Origin: Volvox africanus
Lineage: Eukaryota; Chlorophyta; Chlorophyceae; Chlamydomonadales; Volvocaceae
Length of the DNA: 64,000 nucleotides
Assembly: GCA_030268105.1 (NCBI GenBank)
Contig: BSDZ01000023.1
Coordinates: forward strand, 310,001-374,000
Direction: 5' to 3'
Shown here: positions 22,811-36,200 of the stretch, piece after piece
How positions within the stretch are numbered: position 1 is the first letter of the stretch
Layout: every line of letters begins with the position of its first letter
Made by a program: the position numbers and the translations under genes
Notes under the pieces: generated by a model
What the model was told of the DNA's origin: nothing
The model's database searches: none
Seen by the model: only the letters and a program-made list of their open reading frames with translations

Positions 22811-25800
22811 GGATGGAATTTGAATAGGGTGCGTGCGCTGACTCTTTTTTGACGGGCCAGAAGGCCACTTTCAAATCAATTAATTCCGTTCATGGATCTG
22901 GAATCTGTCCAGGTTATAGTCCGGCAGATCCCCACCTATCACAGGAGTGCTGCCCGATTATCAAAATTTGTCCATATCACCCCTTATCACCCCTTATTCA
23001 TGACCTCTTAACGTGCGTACTTCCGAACGGACGGGCGTTCACAGACAGACCCTGCTTTCGTGTGCTTAGGCCGTAAATAGCTAGCTTGAGTATCGTTTTG
23101 TCTTAAGGCATATCCTACCTCCAGGCACCTCACCCTTCACCCTACCTCCACCGGCACCCTTCAACAAATTGTCAGACTCTCTAACCTCCTCAAAGAAGAG
23201 GGTAATAAGATATACGGCCGTTTATGTGAAAAGGGGGGTCCCATTGTGTGATAAAGTCGTAGCTGTGAAGGACTACTACGTACGTATCATCTTTTATGTG
23301 GATGAGGAGAGCTGGCCAGGCCAGGCAAATGTGAGACGTTTCTTGGGCAGAGCTCATCATGGGTCTCAACCGAGAGGCCGGTTGTGGTTTCGAAGGATCT
23401 CACTTGCAGCGGGCAGCTAGGCATGACAATGTACGGACGGGGAGGTAAAAACGTATTTGTCGAATATTAGTTCCCTACTGTAGGCGCAAGGGTTGGCACG
23501 CAACCGTATGGGGGCCAACAAAGGCACTGCTTAAATAGCCTGGCCCCCGTCGCTCTCGTGTGATTTCATCAGATGGCAGAAATCCTCGCCATAAGCTAAT
23601 AATGTGTGAGCGTGGACGAATCCATAACATTATAATAATCGAATAAGCTTTGAGTGAGGAATGTGAATGTGTGCGGAGAGGAGAGATTGTGTCACCCAAT
23701 CCAAATGGGTACAATTCAAAACAGAATTGCAGTACGGTAATAAGCCTTTTGTGCATATGGTTGCATAGTCAATACGGCGTTGCTGCGGTGTTGTCCTGCC
23801 TGTGTATTTCGTTCGCCATAACCTTTGTCCTGCAATCGGGCATCCAAATAGCTGCTAACCGTTGCTTCCTTAATAGGCTTGATATTGCAGCGTGTGAGCT
23901 CTGGTCTGGGCTCTCGATTTGTCATTCTCCAAACCTGGGGCCTAGCGGGACTACTTGTTCTTTGCTTGATTAAAATACCGCTAGGTAAATGTCTTGCTGG
24001 GCTTACGCTGCAAAATAAAAGCATTTGCGCAAATTTTCGGGTTTGCAGGTGGCTGTCAAAAGTACCTTTTATTGGGCTTCGTTTCACGTGGCCAAGGATC
24101 CATTCTTACCCGGGCCCCGCTTTGCACGGTTTTCGACGCCTGTACGACATCGCTTTTTGGCATCATTATGCAATGAGATTTGGGCGACGGCAAACGGCTT
24201 ATCGTACGTTTTGAAGGCCAGCAAGATAGACAGTGTTGTGTTTCTTCTGGTGACGCTCACAGGGCACAGGCTAAATATTCGTTTTGCGTTATTTGGTCTC
24301 TACCAGGCCTCTATTGCCTCTACTGTAGCGTGTGAAGCTGTGAATTTCGCCGTAAATCAAGCTACCCTGTCGGCCCAAGGCAGCCGTCTATACATTATGT
24401 GTATGCGTGTGGTGGTGATATTGGTGACGCGCTGAAGTCCAAAGCCCTTCTCGTGGCTGACTGCGGTCTTTAACTGTTGATGCTGCATGCTTGATGTCAC
24501 AGTCTGGAGGTATCCACGTCACCAGGTACCTGTTGAAATACACCCATGGTAATGTTTGCGAGCTATCACCACCAGACCTTAGTCAATGGCACCTATCTCG
24601 CATGACTGTTGTGCTGTGCTGTGTTGTGCAAAATGGAGGTCCCCTCAAGACCCAGACTGTTTGTTCCCCGTTGGAATCAACTGAGTGTCCCTTCGCTGAA
24701 CCAAGATGCTATGCTGGGCATCACATATGAGGACTGTAATCATCATCATTGAACACGCGCCTGACACACAGCCATCGCCGTATCATTTTCAACTATACAA
24801 CCATATAAGTCCCTTGCCACCAGCTCTTTGTTCTTTTCTGGTGGTTTGCATGCATGCTTAGATCCACATTCGGAGCCAGGATAAATCCGTCTCCCACTTT
24901 CGGAAAGAAGGATGCAATCTGTCTAACCACCGCAACGCACTGACCAGTCTTGCTTATCAAGATTTAGAATTGTTGGCATAGTTCTTAGCTGTGCCATATA
25001 CATACGTATACAAGGTTACGGCACAAATCGTACGACACAAATCGCAGGCATCGCTACCATCGTGGGTACGATGTACATCTCACATTCCTTACCGCGACAC
25101 TGTGAAATTCCGCCTCGATACAGGGGCTGCTTGCCTCTCCTGGCAAGGATTACCATGGTACAGAAAGTAAACAAGGAAAAGGAACTAGGGAAAAGTAACA
25201 GTCAAGCAACTGCGCTGGATTCCAAGGCCAATTGCCACAGACAGCTCAAACAACCAGGGCGCCACAAACGCCAAAATAACAATATACCGCGGGGATTGGC
25301 CACGGTAAAAGCATGCCAAGAGATGAAGAGATCAAAACCAATTTGGATACGGCAAGCGCATCTTCTCCTTCAAAGCAAGTACACGAATGACACCCAGACC
25401 CGTGGTACGTAGGTGAACGGGCAACACCGCACTGGGTTGCTGAAACAGAAAAAAGGCAAAGCAGCACGGGCGCACGTGAGTCAGCAGGAGCCTCGGTTTC
25501 AGCCCGGCTCGCTGGGCCCTGCTTAAAGCCATGGAAGGTAAAGCCGTTATGATGCCGTCGGTTGCTCACAATAGAAAAAGCCGGAACAAGGAGATGTTTC
25601 TTCAAATGCACATACGCGATACCGCCCTCTGCATCGCGGATCGCACCGGTCAATATCTCGTTAATTTAAAACGCCTTTCCTGTTCTTAAACTCTGCTTGC
25701 CAAAACAGAAGATGCGGATGGCATGTATGAAAACGCAGACATTTTTGTCCTAGCGCAATGCCCCGGCATGATCACATTTTGGCAACGCTGCGTGAGCCCT

Positions 25801-26805
25801 CCATGCCCTTTAATATGAAGAGCCCATTGACAACCCTCATCGCACATCGTACTACAACAACAAAGATTACTAAAATTTAAATTTCAGCGATGGCACCTCA
25901 TATACATGCCAGTGGGTTACGAAGGGAAAGCAAACACCTCAGCCCCAAATGCCCGATGGCGTCTGGAAGCGCCGCCTTCCGAAACCCAACTCGCGTTTAC
26001 TACAGATATCCAGTATAACATGTAATATGGAAGTAACAGAAAGGCATGATGTAATACTGTGCACCGCAATGTGTTATGAGGACTTGCGGATTGCGAATTG
26101 CCCACTGCCGGTTGTCACGGCGAAAGCTTTTCCGCTACATATACCCATCCGATACCTGGCTTCTGGTACCAGGTATATCGTGACGGATCGGAGAAGACGC
26201 CACAGAGGCAGGGCCCAGTAGGAAACACCTAGAAGCTAAAACCATTCACTCCACCCCACCATACCACACACCTTCTGCTTTAACCGTACACATTATGCTC
26301 ATTTGCTCCGGAGCCAAAGCAAGAATGCCTTTAAATTAGTAGAATGCTTTAAGGCTCTATCCTGTGCAAGGCAATCGCGTAGCGAAGAACGATTTTCGAC
26401 GAGGTGCAAGCTTTAATTCAACAGGACTTACTTCGCATCGACGACTCTGACGTCAGGATACCGTAAGACCTTAGATAAATACACCACACGTACTAAAATC
26501 TAATCATTACGTCCTCTGTGCGCCAGCTACAGCAATCCGCGACACATACCCTTCCAGCACCTTTAATTCAGATAACAGCATGACACGGAGACCAAAGGAA
26601 AACTGACACCCACTTCCACAATCCATCCACCAGCGCCCAGGTATACAAGCATTCCATGCATACAAGCAAGCAACGCTGGATTGCCCTAATGAGGCTAGGC
26701 TAGCCCTTTTTGACGTGGGGACTCACGGGGCGGTCTTCGTCCTGCAGTTCGCTGCTGCATCACGCCCAGACGCTAATACTATCGCTGTTCCCAGCCGCGG
26801 CCCCG
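22811..26805. other. Gene-free stretch between cyclase and kinase
   Basis: About 4 kb with mixed composition and scattered open frames. The longest (plus strand, 24025-24435) begins just after a plausible acceptor but matches nothing I know and has no partners. The right end is the 3' region of the minus-strand kinase. I assign no gene here. Confidence 0.45.
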
Positions 26806-28435
26806 TCACAGCCCCTCCTCGCGCAGGCCCGGTGGCGCCTCCTCAAATTCCAGGGCCTGCCAATCGACTCCACCGAAGAAGGGGTGGTGCATTGCGGCAG
26901 ACGAGTCCAGCCTCTTGTGCTGCAGCGGTACAAGTACAAGAGTTACAATGAAGCTATGTATCAATGACAGAACATAGGACCCTCTAACCCACGTAACTTT
27001 TGGCCTGCGCACTGACTGATGCACAGTCAAAAGCACAACTAAGCCAGGCAGTTCCATAGCATCTATCCTTTTCAGACCCCTCTCCAATCGGTCCATACTT
27101 TTAAACAGTCACACACACGCACACCTGTGGCACCAGCAGCCCCTCCAGCAGGAGGTTTCGGAGCTCCTCTGAACAGCCCTCCAGTCGCGGCCCGTCAGAT
27201 ACCTGTTGATCCGAAACCATCTCCAACATTACCGCCCCCAGGCTCCAAATGTCTGACTTGGTGCCGTATGACCCGCCACCATACGCCGCGGCCCGGACTT
27301 CCGGTGCAGCAGTTGCAATTCGCCCTGCGGATCCGTACACAAGGCCCTCCTCGTCCACGAGCTCTGCCGCGTCAAAGTCCGCAAGCAGGGGATGGCCTGA
27401 CGCTGTTCGGTAGATGTTGTGCGGGGAGACGTCACGATGCACCATACCCAGTTGATGGATGTGGGTCAATGCTGCGAGCACACGCGCCGCCAGCCATCGG
27501 ACTTCCTGCTCGTCAAAATAAGGTGCACGGCCGCTGCCAGGGCCCCCGCCAGCACTACGGCGCCGCTCAATCAGATCGTGCAGGGAGCCCAGCGGCGCAA
27601 ACTCGGTGTACAGTGCGTACGGCGCCTTGCCAGGATGTGAGCTTCCGTACACACGCAATACAAAAGGGCAGGCTGCGGCAATCTCCATGGCCGCGACCTC
27701 GCGAGCGTGGCGGGCGGCGTTGTAGCGGCGGCATACTATGGATTTCTGTGCTATTTGCAGCCGGCCGCCATCGGGCAAGTCGAGCTCCATTAGGTGCACG
27801 TCCCCCACGCCGCCACGGCCCAAGTGCCGTACCTGAAGCGGATAGCGTGTACAGCAATTTTGCAATACCGAATCGTAGGGTCTCATCGAATTGGTTATGC
27901 AGTGGATAGGTTTGGTCAGAGGCAAGTTAAAAGTTTTGCGTTGCAATTGCGATAGTTGCGCAATATGTGGTATAGTTTCTGTGAGACACAATACACCGGC
28001 TCCTGTTAATGATTTGGGTCTGCGGATTCAAGCTTCGGTACAAGGGGGAAGTGCACTTACCTTGCGTGCTGGCAAAGGCTGCCCAGGACGAAGCTTTTTC
28101 AAGGCTTTCTGCAAGAATGAAGCGTGTTCATCGGGTAGAGGCTGACGTACAAGGCTGCAAGCGTTGGGCGTTGGCGTTGGCGTCGGTAGGAAATGGGGGT
28201 GTAACTCTGACAGGGAACTGGATATCGAAACGTCAGAGAAGTTCGAATCTAGGCTAGTTCGTGGACCGCTTGAGATATACGAATCTACAGGTGAGCAGGC
28301 CAGGCCATCCGGTGGCGACATTGCAAGAGGACACGTGCTGCTTGCGGATTGCGCAACCTTTTGGCCACGAGGGCGAGAGATGACATGGATTGCCTCACTA
28401 CGATGTTCCCGACTTGCTCGAAACAATGAGGCCAT
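26806..28435 (-). CDS. Protein kinase with DFD in place of DFG (3 exons, 398 aa)
   Basis: Exons (minus): 28435-28061, 27832-27125, 26919-26806, all phase 0 with good GT-AG borders. The first 125 residues are polar and Ser/Pro-rich, probably disordered. The catalytic domain shows the glycine loop LGRGGVGDV, the lysine in QIAQKSI, the hinge YTEFAPLGSL, the catalytic loop HRDVSPHN, the metal loop ADFDAAEL, an APE-like TAAPEV and DIWSLGAVMLEM. The C-terminus (HKRLDSSAAMHHPFFGGVDW) is the usual end of an AGC/CAMK-like kinase domain, joined precisely across the last intron. Family-level function is Ser/Thr phosphorylation; the substrate is unknown. The DFG glycine is Asp, and HRD is followed by VSPHN instead of LKPEN, but Lys, catalytic Asp, Asn and the metal Asp are all present, so activity is likely. 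The gene is divergent from valyl-tRNA synthetase. Confidence 0.85.
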
Positions 28436-30290
28436 CTTTGCTGATGTCGTTACCAGTCAAGTTAGAACCCAGCAACGTTGAGCATAACCTAATTCTTCAG
28501 AGAATAATTCGCAGAAATTCATGCTCTGTACTTAAAGCTGTAATACATAGCCATTGAGCATCGGTTGATGCGTCGCTGTACACACATGCATGTACTTTGC
28601 ATGCTGACGTGGAAAAGTCGATGGGAAAATCGAGGCTCTCGCAACCATACATGAATAAATGCATTTATGTATGCTTATATAGGGTATAGCCAGATAGCAT
28701 TCGTAATCCATGATACCTTCTCAGTCGCAGCCAGTCTCTCGTCTTTTTTGCAGGTTTTCTACTCAACCGCCGCCCGTAGTCTGCCGCCGCTGATGGCTTA
28801 GCGTCTGACCCGTAATAGCACCAGGCTGAATAAGGCAGAGGAAAGCTGCTCAGGCCTCAGGAGAGCTGTACAATTGTCGTAACAAGTTCCGCAAGTCCCT
28901 ACGGTCGATTCACTCCTTCGGGCCACATCGTCCAGAAATTGGTGGAACTAATACCGTAGACTAGTGCCGTAGACTAAAACCCTAAAATCCTAAGTTTCCC
29001 TCTGTCAGGAGTTCGGCATACGATTATCAAACCGGGGTCGCCAAAGCATCTGTCACAGCATCCCTCAGCATCCACCCTACACCTGTTGAGAATGCCAGCG
29101 GTGGAGACGGGATGAAGATGTGGAGACCGGCAGCCTTATGTCAGCGGGCCCATCATATCCCCCTACCACATATGCCATTGCCGGAGCCCCTACTGTGTTC
29201 TGATGCTACTGCCACTGTGGCTGTCCGCATATCAGCCCATAGCAGAAACGGGTTTGCCCATGTGCTGATGCACCTGGGAGGGGCGCACTGCAGATTCTCA
29301 CTGCTGCCTTTGTGGGTAGGCAACGTATTAAGGTCTTTTACAATTCCATTGAAATCCCGTTGTCTAGTTACAGGAAAACATTCCATCGGAGCCCGGTACC
29401 GATATACGGGGAGTGTCATCCATGCTCTGAATGTTTTGCGGGATTAAATACCCAGAGGCAAGTGAAAGGCATCTTCCTGGCTAACTGGAAATAGTTGACA
29501 AGTTGCAAATCCAATCCCTGAACCCAACTTTGCTTCTGCGCAATAGATATCCTACAGCTGCCGCCTTGTCGTTCAACCTCCCAGCACAGTCCCATCCATA
29601 TGATTTATGATACAAGGTGCGGCCGCAGCGGCGGCAACGGACACTACAATCGTTGTTTCACATGACGGCCGGTGAAGGTGGCCAGTTAGAGGTTGACTAA
29701 TGGTAACGGCAAAGCACGACACAGATTTGCAAGGCACCATTCATTTCGCGGTTGAAGCTTATTAAAATATTTGTAGGAGAAATGTTGCAACCATGTGTGG
29801 GTGGGTTGATGTTTTAGCGCAGGTGGGGTCGTTACTGTACACCAATCTCGACGAATCCATGCAGGATGAAATGAATTATATTCTATAGTCGCAATTGAGA
29901 CCTACGTTATACGATATCTTGCCAGGTATTGTCCGGCATCAAGCTGCTCGGCACCCTCATCGTCTTACGCTGCTTGAGAAAAAGAATGACGCATCGATTT
30001 AAGTATTTTATGATGAAGTTAAAGTACTATCGTCTTGTCACGCTTCAGTAATGCAAAGCACTTTATCACAATAAGCTAATGTTCGACACGACAAAATCCG
30101 CTATACGACAGGAGCGTCAACTGTAGTGGGTTTTAGATTTTGAATAGTTCTTATATCCTAGATCTACTTATTGTATTTTAATTTGTCACGACTTGCGGCG
30201 GTGTACCGTTAACCGCGGCGGCGGCAGACTCGACACAGTTGCACTGGTCTTAGCGGCTGACCTCGTAATTGCGTCCTTTAATTATAAGGG
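28436..30290. other. Divergent intergenic region between kinase and ValRS genes
   Basis: About 1.85 kb separating two genes transcribed away from each other, so it must hold both promoters and 5' untranslated regions. I see no clear TATA box or recognisable element, and no credible gene. It is AT-richer than the neighbouring exons, with a long AT-rich patch at 29990-30190. Confidence 0.5.
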
Positions 30291-33200
30291 ATGTATACAA
30301 TTCAAGCCCCACCCGGGCACCCAGGCCAGCCGGCCGCGCTAATTGCATGCGCCTTTCTTGGCAAGCAGTTAACAATAGACGCACCGGACCCCGACCTGCC
30401 GGTGAGATCTCAGATCGCAGCAGTCACAATGTTGTGCTTTCATCTATTGCGCGTGTCAAGCATGCAATCGTCCTTGCGGCCTCACCGCCTTGCCTTGTGT
30501 TTCATCCTAGGCTCCCATTCTCAAGACAGCGGATCACACAGTGCATGGGACAAGCGACATCTTACGCTATGGTGGGTAGCAGTGCCATGCGTTGGCCCTC
30601 GAGTGGCTGCTGTCCGTCCCTTGGGAGACCCATATGGGTCGAGCTCGAGCTCGTCCCGAGGGGGGTCTTACCTGGGACAGAAATCACACACTTTTAGGAA
30701 TTTTAAAGCTAATACTGCGCCAGGGAGTTCCATGTTACCTTAAGGCGATGATAAGTCGGTTAAAAGCAGCGGATCCAGTCACAGCAACCCACAGGCGCAC
30801 CTGATGACCTCTCCCTGGAGAAACCCATCTCAAGAGGATTGATCCGGATCACGGGGAGGAGACCCAGGACCTAGAGAGAGATATAGAGCCTAGTCATTAC
30901 TGATAGTTAGGTTGCAGTTCACCTGCCCTTCAGTGTATTCCCTTCGTTCACTTCTAAGTCGCCGTGCGGCTCCAAAAGCGCTGGAGGGGGCCACTACGTG
31001 AAAGTGCGAGTCTAGGATACCAAACATGAGGTTCGGGGATGCCGTAACAAATTCTTCCTGACGTATCGCTTCACATCCTGAATATCGCGCTGCCTGGGAC
31101 AGTTTCTCCTCCCCTCTCCAAGTCCATACACACACGGGACTTCATCCTTTATTCTCTTCGCCGCTTTGCCTGTTGTGGTATTAGTTTCATTTTGCGCATG
31201 TGTACCCTTATCCCCCTCACCCTTGGACATCTTCAGTCGCAGCTCACAGCGGATCCACGCAGTTATACCCGGGAGAGCTCCAGGTAGGGCATATCGGGGT
31301 AACGGGAATGGCTGGGGAAAGGGGGAGGGGAAAGGGAAAGAAGAAGGCAAAGGGAAAGGGGGACCGAAGACCGGCTGGGTCTGAGCAAAGAAGCTCGTGT
31401 AGCACGGCAAGCATCGACCACGGACGCGGGTGTCCAGAGATCTTAATTGCAATAGAATCGAAGACGACGCACGAGAGTACAGAAATTTGGTATGTGATGA
31501 GTGTGGTGGATACAAGGGATGTAGGCGGGTCACGTGTGCGGATTAGCACCCGCTCGCCATTCGAAACTCCTCGCGGCACTCCGATACTCCTCAGCACTCC
31601 TCGCGGCACCGTTGGCCAGCTCCCATACGAAAAGCCCCGGCCCCCGGATGATAGGGCCCCATTGACAAGTGGCTCCAAGTGGCGGCTAAGTGCGAGGCAG
31701 GAGCACTGGCCTGGGTGGCGCCCTTCGCGTCCAATGCGGATGATGCGGTGAGTCGTGGTCGTGATCGCCTGACCACACAGTCGATGTCGACTGCCCCGGT
31801 TGTTATTGCGGACGGGGCGGCTATTGCTTTGCCGGCACATCATGGTGTCTGTGCATCGCCTCTCTGCACCACCTGAAAAACGCGGAACTGTGCAGTCTGG
31901 CCGCAGTGGTGGACTCTATCACCTGCACACATGCACACACTCATAGAGAGCGAAGGGGGAAAGAAAGAGAGAGAGACAGACAGATAGACAGACAGACAAA
32001 GGACTAGGGCTACGGCAAAGGTGTTTTTGTGTCCTCTTTTTATATTTGCTCGAGAAGCAGTACGCAGTCCAGCATGTCCTGGTGGCCTTACCTGTCCGCG
32101 TGTGTGTCCGGGAGCCCGTATTCATGAGGCCATGGCGGTCATAGCTGCTCTGGCTTCTCGGAGATAAACATTAAGTTTAAAACGCGGATGGCTTTTGTTT
32201 CGGCTGATAAGCCGACACCGATACTAACGTCGCTAACGTCATCATTGCAACCGTTACTGAGAAAGCAACTGCCATCGCGTTGTGCTTGTGTCTTTATCCG
32301 TGACGAGGGCAGGTCCGTGAGTCCACCAGGTCGGACGTGACGACTGCCCTGGAGCAGCTTAAGGTGGACTTGGTGCCCGGAAGGTTGTACCTGGTGCGTT
32401 TGCGATGAGGAGGGTAGGAAGTGTGGGGAGGAGGAGGTGGAGGAGGAAGCTGAGTGGGATTGTGAGGCGCTAAAATGATGCCACTCTGGTCTTTCACGCG
32501 GCCAGACGGGTTGATTATGGGGTTTAGATGGTATAAACGGAACCAACGGGATGAAAGGAGGGATCGAAAGCAAATGCGGGAAGGCATGACAAATCGGTGG
32601 CTTTCGGGGCTCGTAAAACGCCGGGGCAGGTGATGGGGAGTCGCGTGGTGTATTGGGTGGTGGTGGCTTGGGACAGTACACACTATGTATCCCTGGCGCC
32701 TTCGATTCGTAACGGCTGTCCTCATTGCCCCTCCGCCTCCGGTCCCGGGCAGGTGGGTGACTCGCCGACTCTTGCAGACGTGGCGGTGGCAGCCGCACTG
32801 ACCCCCCTGTTCGAGTCGGTGCTGGGGCGCAAGATCCAAGAACAGTTCGTCCCCGTGGTGGCGTGGCTAGGGAGCTGCCAGCAGCTGCCGCAGTTTGAGG
32901 GGGCGCTGGGTGGGTCCAAATGAGGGTCTCAGAGGGGGGGCTTGGATCTGGCTGGAAGAGGAAAGGGGATGCGGGTAGGCGGGGAGAGAGACGAGCATCG
33001 CCCCGCTGGTAGGCGGGGAGAGGAGGGGACGGGAAAATCCGGGAGCTGCAGTTAAAGAATGGGGGGGGGGACAACTGCGGATATCATTGGCGTCGGGGAC
33101 GCAGCCACCGGGTGGGCCCTGCTCATCCAGTTGATAAAGTCCTCGTCTTGCTTGTTCCTGTTGGATGAAGTGCGTCAAGTTGCATGTGACGGGACCGAGG

Positions 33201-36200
33201 GAGTGCTTAGACGGAGGGACGAATGCGCTGTGTGAGGGTGGGCGGATGATATGGGCCCATTTTGGTCCCTCACTTTGCTGACTCCGGTTGGGCTTTACAT
33301 GGCATGGCATAAACCCCTCCGGGTTTGGCCGATCAGCAGGACAGCTCTGGTCTCGCACATGCATTCGGACTTCATGCCCAAGTTCGCCATCCTCTCTTGC
33401 CTTAGGCATGAAGCGAAGGCCGTCATGCTCTCATTGGATTCCGATTGGATTCCGATTGGATTTCGGATTTATTGGATCCACACTTTGGTGCTGCCCCTCA
33501 GGTTCTCCGGGTCTCTGTACGTCTGAGGAGGAGTGGGTGGCCCCGGTGAAGAAGGAGGCGGCCGGCAAGAAGAAAAAGACCAAAGTGTGTTCGTGATGAT
33601 ATTATTGTTGTTAGTTAAAAACCCTGGTTGGTGTAAAACCTAGTCGGTTGGTTCGTTAATTAGGGAAGGCTGGGTAGGAGTAGGTAAGGGTTTTGCGTTC
33701 CCCATAAAAACTAACCATAGGTTTTTTGCAAGACATATTCGTACTTTATTCTTCAAGCACCAGAGTATCAATGTATATGGTGAATACGGCATAGATTCTA
33801 GGGTAGAGCGGCGAAGAGAGGTTGTGTCAGGAGTGAGGAAGAGCCAGCGGTGGATGAATGAGTCAGGGTAGGGATTGTAGGAAATCTGGAACCGATCGCG
33901 GCAGCAGCCAGAATGTGAGTTCAATGTGTCCTATCTCTCTGGTTGTGTTCCTGCCTTTTCCTGGGTAAATGCGATGCTTTTCATGTCTCTCTCAGTAATC
34001 TTAACGCCATGCCCTTGTTATCGGATATGTCCACCAGGGCGGTGCTCAGGACGCAGCAGCCGATGGCGCCGCTGCCGCCGGTACCGTCGCCACCAACTCA
34101 TCTACCGCTGCCACCGCTGCCGCCGTGGAGCTAGATCCAGAGAAAGCGGCCAAGAAGGTACAGAGTTAGTGTCCACGTAGCGGGGTCATAAGCTTCCCCA
34201 GTGGTGACCCGTGTTTGCGGCCGGCACACAGCCCAACAGTCTTAAGGGTCGGTTGATGAGTCTGTGTCAAGGGTTTGTTGATGTGTCTGTGTCGTACGTC
34301 AAGATCCAGGATCACACGTGCGGTTGGATTACGAATGTGCATCTCTGGCTCCCAAATCTTCCTCCCACTCACATTTTAATGGTTCGCTGCTTCGATTCCC
34401 CTTGGGCCTACGACTTCTGCGGGTCATGATTTCTGTAAATTTATAATCATTATATATGTTCATATATATCATTTTACAAATATTACATATCATAAAAATA
34501 GTACATGTCATATTACAGAATTTATGATAATGCGGGCCACGGGTTATGTGAATTCTCTGCATGGCACATCTGCGCTGTTTCCCAATCTTGCACGCAGGCG
34601 ACCAACAGCCCTTGCGCCTCAGCTTCATAACCACCACAGCCACCATCTTCCTCACCACTCCCCTGTTGCCCGCTGCTGCAACACCTCTCTCCTCATACCC
34701 CCTGTGCCTCCTCCCTCCCCCCTTTGTCCTCGTTTCTCCAGTATCAGCACCAGGATTCATTTCAATCGTCTGTCCGCAGAAAATGCCCCTCCCATTCCAC
34801 CCCTGCCCCCAGGCCGCCAAGGACGCGGAGAAGGCCGCCAAGCTGGCCAAGTTCGCGGCCAAGCAGGCTGCAGCGGAAGTGGCCAAGGCTGCCAAGGCAT
34901 CCACCGCGGCAGACGGCGCGGAGGACAAGAAGGCTAAGGAAAAGGCGGAGGCGGAGGCGAAGAAGGTCTGCGCGGGGCAGTACCCAAGCATAACATAACG
35001 TGCCGTGATGCAACGTAATGTAATGCGGCCTTGCGTAGGATGCTTTGGGGACGTGGATACTTGCCTTCCGCTTTGTCTGTGGTCATGTGGGTTTCGGAGC
35101 TCCTTACCTTCGTACCTTAGGCTTTTGGTTCCCTGGCTGTAATTCGTTTGCTGCGTCACCTGCAGCTAATCGTGCTTTATCCCTTGTAATCATGTTTCTC
35201 ACCCTTAACATCATCGTCATCAACAAGGTCGATCTTTGCCTCCTCCTCGCGCTCCCTAATCACCCTCTCCTCTCAGCCTTCTTACCCTCCTCCTCGCCTC
35301 CATTGTCGCCCGCCCGCAGAAAGCCGAAGCGGAAGAGGTCACCGGCCTGATCGCCGCTGCGAAGGCCACCCCTAAGGGCGAGAAGAAGCAGGTGGAGGGG
35401 GCCATGTATAAGGCCTATCACCCTAAGATGGTGGAGGCTGCGTGGTGGGTACTTGCGTGCCTTACGGCGCCGGAGGGGGGCGAGAAAATTGGCAGGAATA
35501 AGGGGGATAGTGGTGGGGAAATGGCGCAGCCCTTCGAAACGTGTTAGGACGCCGGCACGGGAGATTCCTGCGTCCTCACTGCTCAGTAGCAGAGTACCAT
35601 ACACATATTGTATCGTGGAACGCAAGTTTGTTGTTTGTTTGTTGATGAGGTGGATCTCAATCAGGTAGCAGGAAGAAAGGCACCACCTACAACATTCTTG
35701 CCTGTCGCGGTGTGTTTAGCTGGGTGTTTGTATGCCCCGCTCCCCCTCTTCTCCGCTCCCCGATTGCTCCGTTAACCCGCCTACCTAGAGTTCAGGGTTC
35801 AGGCCAGGCTTGGTCCGTTCTTCATCGTCGCCCTCAATTCGAACTCGCCTACTCGCGCACTGTAATGATATGTACTTGCGCAGGTACGAGTGGTGGGAGC
35901 AGTGTGGCTTCTTCAAGCCTGACCCCACCTCGACGAAGCCCCCCTTCGTAATCGTCATCCCGCCACCCAACGTGACGGGTGCACTGCATATCGGCCACGC
36001 GCTCACCAACTCTATCCAGGTGGGTAAGGGGAGGGGAGGGGAGGGGAGGGCGGCATTGGGGTGAACCCTGGACTGGGAAAATGGAGGGCGATGCAGGTGG
36101 GAGCAATAATGGAGAGGAAGTATTGGGTAGATGGGACGACTGCGCAAGAATGAGGGAGGGAAGGGAATCCTGGACGTAATGAAGTCCGGTCGTCTTGTCC

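Noticed and set aside
24025..24435. 136-codon open frame after an acceptor-like TTTGCAG, considered as the missing end of the second cyclase domain
   Set aside because: The residues do not resemble the expected cyclase ending, and a TGTAA poly(A) motif lies before it at 22806.
25246..25653. 135-codon minus frame containing GAIRDAEGGIAYVHLKKHLL
   Set aside because: Looks somewhat coding, but no acceptor or donor series and no family could be found; left unassigned.
27127..27909. 260-codon plus-strand open frame
   Set aside because: It is antisense to the kinase catalytic exon, whose motifs are unmistakable on the minus strand.
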